A stretch of DNA of 64,000 nt, taken from the NCBI GenBank assembly GCA_012656075.1, contig JAAKBF010000324.1, forward strand, positions 124,001-188,000, in the 5' to 3' direction. The notes under the pieces were generated by a model. It was not told the DNA's origin and searched no databases. It saw only the letters and a program-made list of their open reading frames with translations. The translations under genes were made by a program, and so were the position numbers. The DNA is from Phytophthora hibernalis (Eukaryota > Oomycota > Peronosporomycetes > Peronosporales > Peronosporaceae). Numbering within the stretch: position 1 is the first letter of the stretch; every line of letters starts with the position of its first letter. Of the stretch, positions 45,501 through 55,502 are shown piece after piece.

Positions 45501-47558
45501 CTGGCAAGCAAAAGTTACAGAGGCCATGGCACCAATCGAGAAATGTCAACATCCAGATACAGAGATTGATACAAACGTTCTTATGGGAGCGCTGCGTACC
45601 ACCGGAAGTGAGGTCTTAAACGAACCCGGAGGAATTGGAACGGAGATATACGGTATTTTGTACGGCGGCCCCAGTGGAATGCCCAAACCCCCCAAAAATC
45701 TCTATAACGAAACCCGGCGGTGGCCCTGCTAGTGGAACAGTTGGTATTGACATGGCAGATAGCAGCAGTGGCGTGAATCAAAGTGGACCAACGGATGACG
45801 CTACACCCAGTGAGACTCCTCCCCGGCTTTTGAAAGCGAAGACATTGAAATGCAGGACTCAACTCATGATCAAGAAGAAACGCAAAATAGTTACAGTGGC
45901 AGTCCGTCAGCCGAGACAAGAGGGTCTGTTGAGCCGACAGGGTCTTCAAGAGTATCTCTTCCGTCCGTGCACCCATTCTTTTCCTGGGAGGTTCCCGAAG
46001 ATGACTGCGAAGTGCTGACGCGCGCTAACAGAGGTCCTCTGCAATGCTGATTGTATTTGGAATACTTGGAAGACTAATTGATGTATGCTTGTGCTTGAGT
46101 GTTTAGACACTTGCTGAGGCCGATCTTACGTCGTTTGCCTCGATAGTCGACTGTTGTGTGCAAGTACCTGTCCGCCTTGTTGCCCATAAGCTTGAGGATG
46201 TGGCAGTGAATTGGTTTCGCAACGCGGTGCAAATAGTTGAACACCTTCGCTGGTTACGCAAGCTGATGCTCATGTCGGAAGGGCTTTGCATGGACATCTT
46301 CGCGCGTGACTTTCTTCTCGGTTTGAACTCGGACACTCGGGTAAACTGGGGTGTTGAACGTCGACTTTCGTCGGCTCTCACGCTGGCTATGATTGAGGGG
46401 TCCATGGCAGTGGATCCAATTGCACGTAACTTCCATTACAAGACGACATCGACTCTATCTCAAGGTAAGCTTCAGGTGGCTAATTGTTCTGCAGCATCCT
46501 TCGCTGCCCCTAATTTGCGTCTATTGCTCTGATTGCAGTGCTAGACAGTCTGACCATGATCCCATCCGTTCCAAACATACTAAGTGAAATTGAATTGGTG
46601 TACGACGTCGCGTGGCCGCTCGGGCTGGTGATCACCTCCCAGTCACTGCTGCACTACCAGCAAATGCACCGATTTCTGCTGTACGTGCGACTGACGTCAC
46701 TGGAGATGCGAGAAGCGTGGGGATGTTGCGTGCGCTTCGCCGACAAAGGAAACTATCCTCTGCGCTAGAGCGATTGACCGGAGGTGTGATCTTCAAGATG
46801 CAGGCTCTCCTCCGAGCATTCAACGAAACTTTTGCCACGAAGTTTGGTGCCAGGCTTGAGGTTTACTTAAAATGAGGGAGATAGCTCACTCTTGTTTAAA
46901 TTGCCATTACAGGTGTTGATGACCGCGTGGTCGGAGCTTGAGCATGCATCACAGATGGCCACTACGCTGGCGGAACTACGCAGATGCCATGAGGAATACG
47001 TCGGCATCGCTATCCGCTGTTGCTTCTTGGATACACTCGTTTTCTCGGTACGACTCGCGCAATCTCCCTTCCACATGGAAATGTGCTAATGGAGTCGGGA
47101 TCTGTAATGCGCTGCAGATTCACTCAGCTTTCCTGAACACTCTCGCCGCATCATGGAGCTTAACGACATTTGTGCGAGGACTGGAGCGGCAAGTTACAGG
47201 AAGAGCTTCCGAAGAGTCTCGCATCCGCGCCTTGTGCGAAGACTGCGATGTTGCGCTGTGGGCATTAGTTGCCAGTCTGCAAAGTGTCAACCACGATGCA
47301 CAACGGAGCACACGGGAGTTTTCAGAGGTATGTGAGCTGTTTCGCTTGCTATGATTACGGTTCCTGCGCATATCACGCTGGTGTTTTCGTGTTGTCGATG
47401 GGAGAAAAGTAAATAGCGAAAGACACGGCCACCGCTCTAATCTGCTGACACTTGTGCTCTGTCTGCTTGTCGGTGCGTAGAGTCTTCTGCTCCGGCTCAA
47501 CTTCAATCACTACTACACGTCTCGGACGTCGCCGCTGAATTGTAGCACATCCAAATAA
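42557..47558 (+). CDS. Gamma-tubulin complex component, GCP6-like
   Basis: A subunit of the gamma-tubulin ring complex that nucleates microtubules. Starting at ATG 42557, about 16 exons are separated by introns of about 50-80 bases. The N-terminal part starts MHEVMRQASPEAGVV. The GRIP1 region includes FRKAGTIVMRLDLLSIYY and VCRVLETVVHIFG; the GRIP2 region includes WPLGLVITSQSLLHYQQMHR, the typical GCP segment where the cassette folds on gamma-tubulin, and ends SLLLRLNFNHYYTSR, close to the end of GCP6 (LLRINFNNYY). Stop TAA 47556-47558. Exon ends were placed by eye, and a few junctions (around 45.7-46.1 kb) remain uncertain. GCP5 is the main alternative. Confidence 0.75.
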
Positions 47559-47615
47559 AATATACCGACCTGGAAGCCGTGTCTCGCGTGTTGGTGGTTG
47601 GATGGGTGACTGGCT

Positions 47616-48350
47616 TCAAAAGAAAAGTCGATGCGTGTCCTTGAGATGTAGATGACGCTGGCACAGTGGACACTTGGCGTTGGCGCGGATGGCTTGGTGG
47701 ATGCACTCGGCGCAGAAAATGTGGCCGCACAAGGTGGAGGTCATATCTTCCAGTACGTCCAGACAGATGCTGCACTTGAGTCGGGCCTTGAACTCCTCCA
47801 CGACCTCGCTGTTGTGGATGCTCACGCCCGTGGACTCGACGCTCGTCATGTCCGTCGTGCGCTGGCGTTTGGGCACCAGCAGCGCTGCGGCTCCTGCTCG
47901 CCGTCTTTTCCGAGGCAGAGGCGTCGGCTGCGGATTCCCCGTGGACGTCCCCAGGATCTCAATCACGTCGCTGTCTGCACTGCGAGCGCCATCGTCCTCG
48001 GACGACGAGAGCGTGAGGTCGATCTCCTGTGCGGGGGCTGCAGCGTCCTGGAAGTGCACCATGTGGGGCATTACAAAGTGGTCGCGAGAGGTCCAACGCT
48101 CGTCGTCGTCGTGCAGGAGGCGGTCGAGCGTGTGGTTAGTTCTGGGGGCGTCTCCAACGCTGTTACTGTTATTGCTGCTGCTTGGGTTGAGACGGGAGGC
48201 CAACAAGCGACGGGGCAGCGTCATGAACTGGTTCAATGGCGGCAGCGTCCAGGAGCCGTCGCCTTCTGCTGGGGGAGATGCGACGCCGGACGGACGCGGG
48301 TGGACGTGGGCAGAGGACGAGCGCGTCACCGCCATCTCAGGCAGGCGCAT
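47616..48350 (-). CDS. RING finger E3 ligase with SUMO-interaction motifs (STUbL-like)
   Basis: A 244-residue, single-exon protein. The C-terminal RING-HC domain (residues about 193-230) has C-x2-C, CGHIFC and CPLC with full C3HC4 spacing and ends close to the C-terminus, as in RNF4 and Slx8. Two candidate SUMO-interaction motifs precede it: IDLTL followed by SSSEDD (110-120), and DVIEIL (128-133). A basic patch PRKRRRAG (146-153) may be a nuclear signal. SUMO-targeted ubiquitin ligases combine these parts to ubiquitylate SUMO-modified proteins in DNA repair. The SIM calls are by pattern only. Its start lies 180 bases from that of the divergent RabGAP gene. Confidence 0.75.
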   Translation of the reverse strand: MRLPEMAVTRSSSAHVHPRPSGVASPPAEGDGSWTLPPLNQFMTLPRRLLASRLNPSSSNNSNSVGDAPRTNHTLDRLLHDDDERWTSRDHFVMPHMVHFQDAAAPAQEIDLTLSSSEDDGARSADSDVIEILGTSTGNPQPTPLPRKRRRAGAAALLVPKRQRTTDMTSVESTGVSIHNSEVVEEFKARLKCSICLDVLEDMTSTLCGHIFCAECIHQAIRANAKCPLCQRHLHLKDTHRLFF

Positions 48351-48529
48351 CTTATACGAACAAGCTCAGAGCGGTTTGAGCTTTTGAGAGAGCGCCTCCT
48401 TTTCAGCCAGTCAGCGGTGCTGAATGGAAATAGGTGTCGCTGACTGGTTGAAAATGGAACATGGAAGCTGCTGGACTTTCGCCCAATCGCCGCGACGGTC
48501 GCTATTGCTGAAACAGCTTCGAGTATAGT
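48351..48529. promoter_or_regulatory. Bidirectional promoter with 17-bp inverted repeat
   Basis: The 179 bases between two head-to-head genes contain an inverted repeat: arms 48400-48416 and 48438-48454, 17 bases each with one mismatch and a 21-base spacer, reading TTTTCAGCCAGTCAGCG in the first arm. A CCAAT box lies at about 48483-48487. Confidence 0.55.
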
Positions 48530-50777
48530 ATGAGCGTGGCGCCGCCGCCGCTCGAGCTCGTGTTACAGGGATATCTACACAAGCAGGTGCGTGTGACGAG
48601 AGACTGGTGGGTAGATGACTCCTCGCTGAAGCTTCTGAACGAGTGTGGCTCTTGTTCGTTGCGCAGAGTAAACACCTGAAGATCTGGCGCGTCCGCTACT
48701 TTCTCCTTACTCAGGCACGACAACAGACCGGAAATCAATTGATAGACGATGAGTCTAACGGGGGATGTTGCTCTGCAGAATGAAGTGACGTACTCGACCA
48801 AGTCTGGCCGCAAACCACGGCTGCTGCTGTCGCTGGGAGACGTCCAAGTGGTGCGTGTCCTGCGTGGCCCAACTTGTTGCATGTAAAAGGATGCCAATGG
48901 CTCTTGTGGCAAAGACAGATTGACGACCAGAACCTCGTTCGACATCCGGGCAACTTCGTCTTCGTGCTGCAGACGCCGACCAGGAAGCTCTTTCTGAGTG
49001 CCACCACAGAGCAGGAAAGGCGCAGCTGGGTCGCGGAGCTGCGTGCACTGCTGCCTGGAGGAGACGGAGGCGTCCAGCGATCGATATCGGACTCGACGAT
49101 TTTTGGACGGAATCCGTCGAGCGCTGCAAAGAAATCGTCCGCGGCGGCTTCGATGCAGAACGGCAGGAGCAAGTCCCACAAACGCGCGTCTAAAGAGCGA
49201 CGCGCAGAGAGACGACGGCAGCAGCTCCCGAAGTTGAAGCGGACGTTTACTGAGACGTGGTTGGATGAGGTGTTCACACAGCCGAGCGGTGGAACGCGTG
49301 AAGATGTACCTGTGCTCGATGCCTTGTGCTTTGCAGGCATTCCCAAGGAGCTGCGAGGTCGTGCGTGGGCGTGGGTGCTTGGTAACACGCTGCAAGTCAA
49401 CCAAGACCTGTTCAATATTTGCAAGGCTCGAGCTCAAGCTGTGTTGATGGAAATGTCATTGAAGCGGGATGTGGATCATTCGGTGATTGAGAGACTAACA
49501 AGCTCCAGCAGTGCAAGTCCGATTCTCGAATCTCCGACGAGGAGTGTTTCCAGTGTGAGCAGTGCTTCGTCTGCGTCGGACACCAACGTTGAAGAGGTAA
49601 CGACAGATGAATCAACAAATACTCAGGTTACAGCCGATTCGGACGTTTCACCGACTACAGAAGTCTCAATGCCGACGGACATTATTGATCGGAAAAGAGC
49701 ACGACGGTCTTCTGCAATCCTTCCTGCTCAAAATATGCTGCAGGATGCCGTGGGTATTGCGGAGATGCTTGTCGCACACGGGGAGCGCAGCATCAAGCTT
49801 GTAAACGTTGATATGCCACGGACGTTTGGCCATCACCCGCTGTTTCAGCCTGGTGCAGAGGGAACAGAGCGCACAACGGAAGTGCTAGAGGCGTACATTT
49901 GCTACCGACCAGACTTGGGTTATGTGCAGGGCATGAGTTACCTAGCGGCTACACTGTGCTTTCACATGGACAGCTTTACTGCCTTCAAGGCGTTAGTGGC
50001 TCTGATGAGTTCAAGTCTGCTATTCGACATGTTCCGCCTAGAGGCGACACGAGTACGTCTCTGAGATGACAGCGATGTGGTTGTGCTTTACTGGCTAATC
50101 GTCTACTTGTGTAATGCTTCCGCTTCAGACATTTCACTACATCGAGATGTACAATCAGATCCTCGAGTACGAATTACCCACTCTGGCGGCGCACTTCCAG
50201 GAAGTTGGTATTGACGCGCAAATGTACGCCGTGGATTGGTACGTACTTCACTGCCTGAACTGTTGCCAAGAGTTCCAACCATACATTCGTTCTTCATTTA
50301 TGTTTCGCGCCTCAGGGCGCTAACTTTGTTCACAAGGAGTCTGCCGCTGGATCTTGCGCTGCGACTGTGGGACGTCTACGTGCTGTTGGGCACGCCGTTT
50401 TTCTTCCAGGCCAGCTTGGGTGAGGCTTCTGTTGAATGTTTTGAGAGGCGCATGCTGTATGAGGCTGATGCGTTCCGTGCCCTTCTGCAGGTCTGTTGTC
50501 GCTCTTTCAGGACTCGTTGCTGACGATGGAGCCGGAAGACATCATGAAGCTCCTGCACAACTTCCCCAAGAACACTTCATCGCAGCAACTATTCGAAGCC
50601 ATTTCTTCCGTGAGTCTCTCGTGCCATGAAATCACCGAGATGCTGTCCGGAGGACCCTCTGGTCGCCTGATGCTGCGCGCCAAGTGCCTGTCAAGTTTCC
50701 CGACGCGTACGAGTGAGTCAATAGACCTACTCAACTTGCATAAAGCGCTCCAAATCCGAAATCCTCATTTTTGCTGA
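48530..50777 (+). CDS. PH-TBC domain Rab GTPase-activating protein
   Basis: Start ATG 48530 gives MSVAPPPLELVLQGYLHKQ, then an intron, then HLKIWRVRYFLLTQ: a PH domain at the N-terminus that ends in an AELRAL helix at about 49040. A Ser-rich linker follows. The TBC domain begins AGIPKELRGRAWAWVLG and holds YCYRPDLGYVQGMSYLAA-type signature residues (YRPDLGYVQGMSYLAA, with the catalytic-finger glutamine), interrupted by a long Ser/Thr insert at about 49440-49730. Later exons carry FTRSLPLDLALRLWDVYVL. TBC proteins stimulate Rab GTP hydrolysis in vesicle traffic. The catalytic Arg of the IxxDxxR box is not evident, though NVDMPRTFG may serve. The 3' end is uncertain: the last frame closes at 50777, but a one-base change near 50680 would stop it at 50716. 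Confidence 0.8.
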
Positions 50778-50961
50778 CGTTGCCCTCATCGCAATGATGC
50801 TGCTTGCAGTTGCAGTGAGGGCACTTCAGAAGAGGGTACATTATAACCTACCTTGTATCATATCCTATGCAACAATCCTACTATAGTTCATGCAAACACA
50901 CAGCCAAACACTTTTCATATTGCTCACTTACTACCAAGTACTGGACCCCCTCGACTCGAGC

Positions 50962-52438
50962 ATGGCGACCCGCGGCAAGCCGAGCGTCTTCGCGGCCTTC
51001 AACCAGCTGCGTGTGAACGACGCCTCCGACTCGGACGACGGCAGCGGCGAGGAGCGACAGCAGGAGCGCAAGGAGAAGCAGAAGCAGAAGAAGAAGTCGC
51101 GCTCCAAGAAGAAGAACAGGTGAGAGAAAGGTACTGTACCCTCTCTGTTGCATCCACTGACGCTGTTGCGTGTGTTCAACTGCAGCGACTCGGCGCAGCT
51201 CAAGGACCTGGCATTCGTGTCCGTGTCCAAGCCCAAGAAGACCAAAGGCAAGAAGAACAAGACGCAGTCGCCTGTCGGTTCGCCCGCTGAGGAGGTGGTT
51301 GACCACGTTAGGGAGGAGAAGGCGGAGGCTGTAGAGCCCAAGCGAACGCTGGCAGAGTTGATGAAGGCGGCACCATCGCAACAGCAGGTAGGACAATCTG
51401 CTCAATGGCTCACTAGATGTCCAAAGATCGCTGGTGATGGTGGAGTTGACGGTTGTGCTGTTAATTCTTTGTGCGCAGACGACGGCAGTGCCCAATGGCG
51501 TCGAGAAGAAGTTGCAACCTGCACATCAGCAGCAACAGAAGAAGGTAGGTCGAGGCGGTGGTAGATGGCCAGCGAGTGGTTGCTGACGATTTGCGGTTGC
51601 GATTTTTCTTCAAACCTCGTCTCCCTCACAGGTGCAGCAGCCTCAGCAGAAACAGCAACAGAATGTAGCGCCGGTGGCGGCACCTGTCACCGCTCCGCCA
51701 GCAGCAGCAGCTATTAATAATAGTGGTCCGCAGTCGTCATCGGAGGCGGAGCTGGGTGCGGTGTACACGCCGGCGCACATTACGATCACTCGCGTGGACG
51801 GCCAGATGAAGCGCACGGTGGCGGTGACGGAGGTGATGGACCAGCTCCTGCGCTACACGCAGCAGAACTCGCAGCTTCTCATGGTTCAGGATCAACTCGG
51901 GGTACGTGGCTGAGCGTTGACGTAGGGTTTAACCGCTCGCTGACGCTCTGCGGTGTGTGTGTCTTGTGCGCGGTACATGTATTTCCATAAAGCACGCGAA
52001 CCGCAGTCTACAGGACCAAGTGCAGCGCAGTGGCGGTACGTGTTTTTCCTTCATTTCGCGCTGTGGATTTGCCGTTGCGTGCATGGAGTGCGGCGGCGTG
52101 ACGAGCGCTGACTGATTTGCGTGTGCGATCTTGTGTGCATGGTCTCTACGCTTGGTGGGACCAACAGAGATTATCAACGGTCTTCAGAACGAAGTGGCCA
52201 TGTTCCGGCAGATGTGTTTGAATTTGCAGGCCGAGGTGAGCCGATCGCTCTGTTGCGCTGGTGATCGGGGCGAATGCTTCGGCTCGCTCCGAATTTGCCG
52301 TGTCGCGTCGCACTTGGAGGCGACCATGTGGCTCATGTTTTTCGATGTTATCCATCTGTGCAGGTATCGCTGCTCCGCTCCAGCGCTGGCCCAGATGTCG
52401 GCGGCAATCACCACCGTCCGCCGCCTGGCATGTCCTGA
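50962..52438 (+). CDS. Low-complexity, partly coiled-coil protein of unknown function
   Basis: About seven short exons. It starts MATRGKPSVFAAFNQLRVND, then acidic SDSDDGSGEE and a Lys/Gln-rich stretch (QKQKKKSRSKKKN), a second Lys-rich block (KPKKTKGKKNK), Gln-rich sequence, then a more ordered part: YTPAHITITRVDGQMKRTVA, VTEVMDQLLRYTQQNSQLL and IINGLQNEVAMFRQMCLNLQ, which look like amphipathic helices. The last exon ends PPPGMS with TGA 52436-52438. Introns have good GT-AG ends. I do not recognise the family; the basic low-complexity blocks suggest nucleic-acid or ribosome contact, but that is inference. Confidence 0.6.
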
Positions 52439-53213
52439 GCATGCCGCCTTGACTATAGCAACTGAAGCTACCTTTACTACGGTGCGGTGCGAGGAGAAGC
52501 TCGAGACCAGCATCGTAACGCCCGTCCTCGCAATAGAATCCCGTTAGCTGGTGTCCTCCTTGTTGCTCTGAGCTGGTCGTTTTTCGACGTTGCATTGCCA
52601 TGGTCTAACACGGTTGTTGTCTGTTGATGAGCACATCGCATTGCCATCGTCTCACACAGTCCAGATGGACGTTTCGCTTGGTGCTTCAGCCCATGACACC
52701 ACATATCTCGATGGGTTGCTAAGCGAGAATCGAGTGGGGGTTGTGGAAATGAACGACTAATTGTCGGACAACCGCCGTCAAGCCATTTCGCTAGCTGGGA
52801 TCCTTGCCGTGGAAAGACTCGGTTCCAATTGAGACTTGCAAGTGCCAAGTGAGACTTGCAAAACGAAACTTGCAAGTGTCGTGGCTTCACGAACCCAATT
52901 TTCGGTTGCAGACGGATGCCTCCACGCGTAGTCACCTCTCCCTTACATCTCCTACGCAAGGGTAGCACACACACACATAGGGAGCTGCGTACACAGCCAA
53001 CAGACGACGGGTTGTAGTCAGCCTGGTCACGGATAGGCCCTAGGCCCAGTTTACCCGCCATCTGCAAAGTGCAGAACCGTACGGACGGCTTCCTCTCCAC
53101 TCGGTCACCCCGTGATCGAAGCCTCTCATTCGCGCTTTCGCCGCCTCAACCCGCCACCTTGGGTTATAGTACAACTTGTTGTACTTGCGTATAAGTCTCA
53201 GTCCAACTCCAAG
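52439..53213. other. Intergenic, short direct repeats, no gene recognised
   Basis: About 775 bases. Near 52830-52880 the word GAGACTTGCAA or GAAACTTGCAAGTG is repeated three times. A CA-repeat lies near 52967-52978. AGTACAACTTGTTGTACT (about 53168-53185) is a 7-bp perfect hairpin some 30 bases before the next start and is probably in that gene's 5' UTR or promoter. Confidence 0.4.
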
Positions 53214-55496
53214 ATGGTGGGGACAATGCACCGCCTCAAGAACAAGCTGCGGCTGCACAAGAAGGACGCCAACTGGGCGCTGGACGAGGACTCGCTGCGG
53301 CTGAAGCAGGCGCAGGACGACGCGCTGCGCAGCACGGCGCTGGCCGACACCGTCAACGTGACGGACGACGTGGAGGAAATGTTCTACGGCAGCCGCTCCA
53401 CGGTCTCCGATGTGCCTCAGTACCGCACGACGGAGCAGCTCCGTGGCACGCACATGACGCTCTCGGCGTTGCACGAAGACGCCGAGGTCAGCAACGTCAG
53501 CAGCAGCAGCTTCTCTCAGTTCTCAGCCACGACGCCCAGCAACTACGCGGCCTCCACTCCCGGCCAGATGACCAACCAGACGGGCCACAACACGCTCCAC
53601 GGCTTCTCCACCACCGCGCGCGCCATCAGCGGAGACTTTGAGCTCCAGCAGCTTCGCAACGAGGTGCTGGAGGTCAAGGAGGAGGTCAAGGCCATCCGTC
53701 GAGAAGTCATGAACGAGCTGCACGTGACCCGCTACGACGTGCTCAAGGAGCTGGCGCTGCTCAAAGGCGCCATCGCGCAGCTCGCGGCCATGCAGCACCT
53801 GAGTCCGGCCCCATCCGTGGCGTCCACCGAGAGCTCCTTGTCCGACCCGTTGTCGGCGGATATGCGCGCGGCTCTCACGCGACAGACGTCCACCAAGACG
53901 TCGTCGGCCACGCGCGAACGGCTCGCGGCATCCCGCGCCAACGTCCTCAAGACGCCTCCTCCGGCCGCACGGGCCAGTGTGAGACTCACGCAGCTTGCGC
54001 CTGTGGCGGACAACGCGCTGTCCACGCCGCTGATCCCGCAGCAGATCAATGAAATGTTCCCACTCATCGACTTCACGTCGGAGCTCGCGGCGCACGCGCG
54101 CGGTCTGACGCCTGGAACGCGCACTTGCGCTGACGCGCGTGGAAGAGTGGCTGGACGCGCGCTTCAATGTGGGTCATGACACCCTTCTGGCTGTCGTTGG
54201 CGAGGGAGGAACCGGCAAGAGCGCATTCTTGGGAACGGTGGCCCAGCAGTTCCGAGGCAACCTGCTCGCAGCGCACTGCTGCCAGTTCGATCGCAAGAGC
54301 AAGAGCAGCCCGCGCAACGTGCTGCTGTCGATGGTGCACCAACTTGTCGACAGTCTGCCGCCGTTCAAGAACCAGCTCGCGAGACTGAACCTGAAGTACG
54401 TGTTGGAGGAGGCGGACCCGTTTGTGCTCGCTGGCAAGGTGCTTGTGGACCCGTTGAACGCTATGGAGGAGCCGATGCACGCAACCTTCATTCTCGTGGA
54501 CGGAATCGACCAGTGCTCGGCCGGACCGCGCGGCCGCAACGAGTTACTCGAGTTTTTGCGCAGGTGATCCCGCAGCTTCCGACGTGGGTTGGCTTCATGG
54601 TATCGTCGAAGCCGTCATCCAAGCTGGCGAAGCGTCTGCCTGTGTCGTCGGTGCTTGACTTCAGCGCCAAGAACGGCGCTTTCGTCGCTGACGTGTCTTC
54701 TCTTGTCGAAGATGTTGCCCGTAACTTCAGCGACAGCAACGCTGCTGAAGCCAAAAAGGCGCTGAAGCAGAAAAGTGGTGGCAACTTTGCCTATCTGGAG
54801 TTTACGATGCAGGCTCTTTCGCACCCGGGCATGGCGGCGGCTAGCAAGGAAGGCGCTGTTCCGCTCTCAGTGCTGCACGAGCTGCCGGAGACGCTGTACG
54901 ACATTTATGCGGAGATTTTCGAGGACAAGTTCGGTCAGGGCCGGGCTCGCGTTTGGGGTAAGGCCAAGCCTCTCCTGGAGCTTATCGTTGGAGCAGCGGC
55001 TGGTCCGTACTCGCTTGTGACGGAGGAGCAGGCGAAGGAGCACTTCAAACTCACGACTGAAGACTTGCGAATGCTGCGCCGATCGTTCGTGGACCTGGTT
55101 GCTGTACGGCACGGCGCCTACCGCATCGAAAGCTCTGCTCTCTGTGGGTGGTTGAGCGACCCAGCTCGTTCAGAGGAGCAGTTCTACTTCGCTATTGACG
55201 ACGCGATTCAGGCTCTGCGCAAGATGCGTCGCAGTGGCTCGAGTAGCAGTCACTCACACTCGGGTTCGTCAGACGACAGTCCGTCGACCTCCAAACCGGG
55301 TCACACATCTTCACGCGCTAGCAGCCGAGTGCCGATGAGTAAGTCACACCAGCGACGGCACGAGCCACGTGCCACTCAGAATTCAAACCAGTGGGCATTC
55401 TCAAACGCGGCATGTAGATCAATTGAGTACGGCAGATTGGACTTTGACCAAATAAGTATTGATGTTGTTATCATCCTGCCATGTACTTCGAAGTAG
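53214..55496 (+). CDS. STAND/NACHT-like NTPase with coiled-coil N-terminus
   Basis: About 760 residues. The N-terminal 300 residues are Ser/Thr-rich with a coiled coil (LQQLRNEVLEVKEEVKAIRR). The P-loop domain starts VEEWLDARF, then Walker A VVGEGGTGKSAFL, Walker B ATFILVDGID and a sensor-like segment TWVGFMVSSKP. Next comes a helical part with GGNFAYLEF and LPETLYDIYAEIFEDKF, typical of the region after NACHT domains, and a winged-helix-like stretch. STAND NTPases are signalling switches, often in immunity or cell death. No leucine-rich, WD or ankyrin repeats follow; the tail is Ser/His-rich. Two one-base breaks interrupt it (about 54100-54120, and GG 54563-54564). The true stop may lie slightly before 55496. 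It runs tail to tail with IQCH, 6 bases apart. Confidence 0.7.
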
Positions 55497-55502
55497 CTTT
55501 CT

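Noticed and set aside
47652..48443. Two long plus-strand frames over the RING gene
   Set aside because: They are antisense shadows; the minus strand has a complete C3HC4 RING at the expected place.
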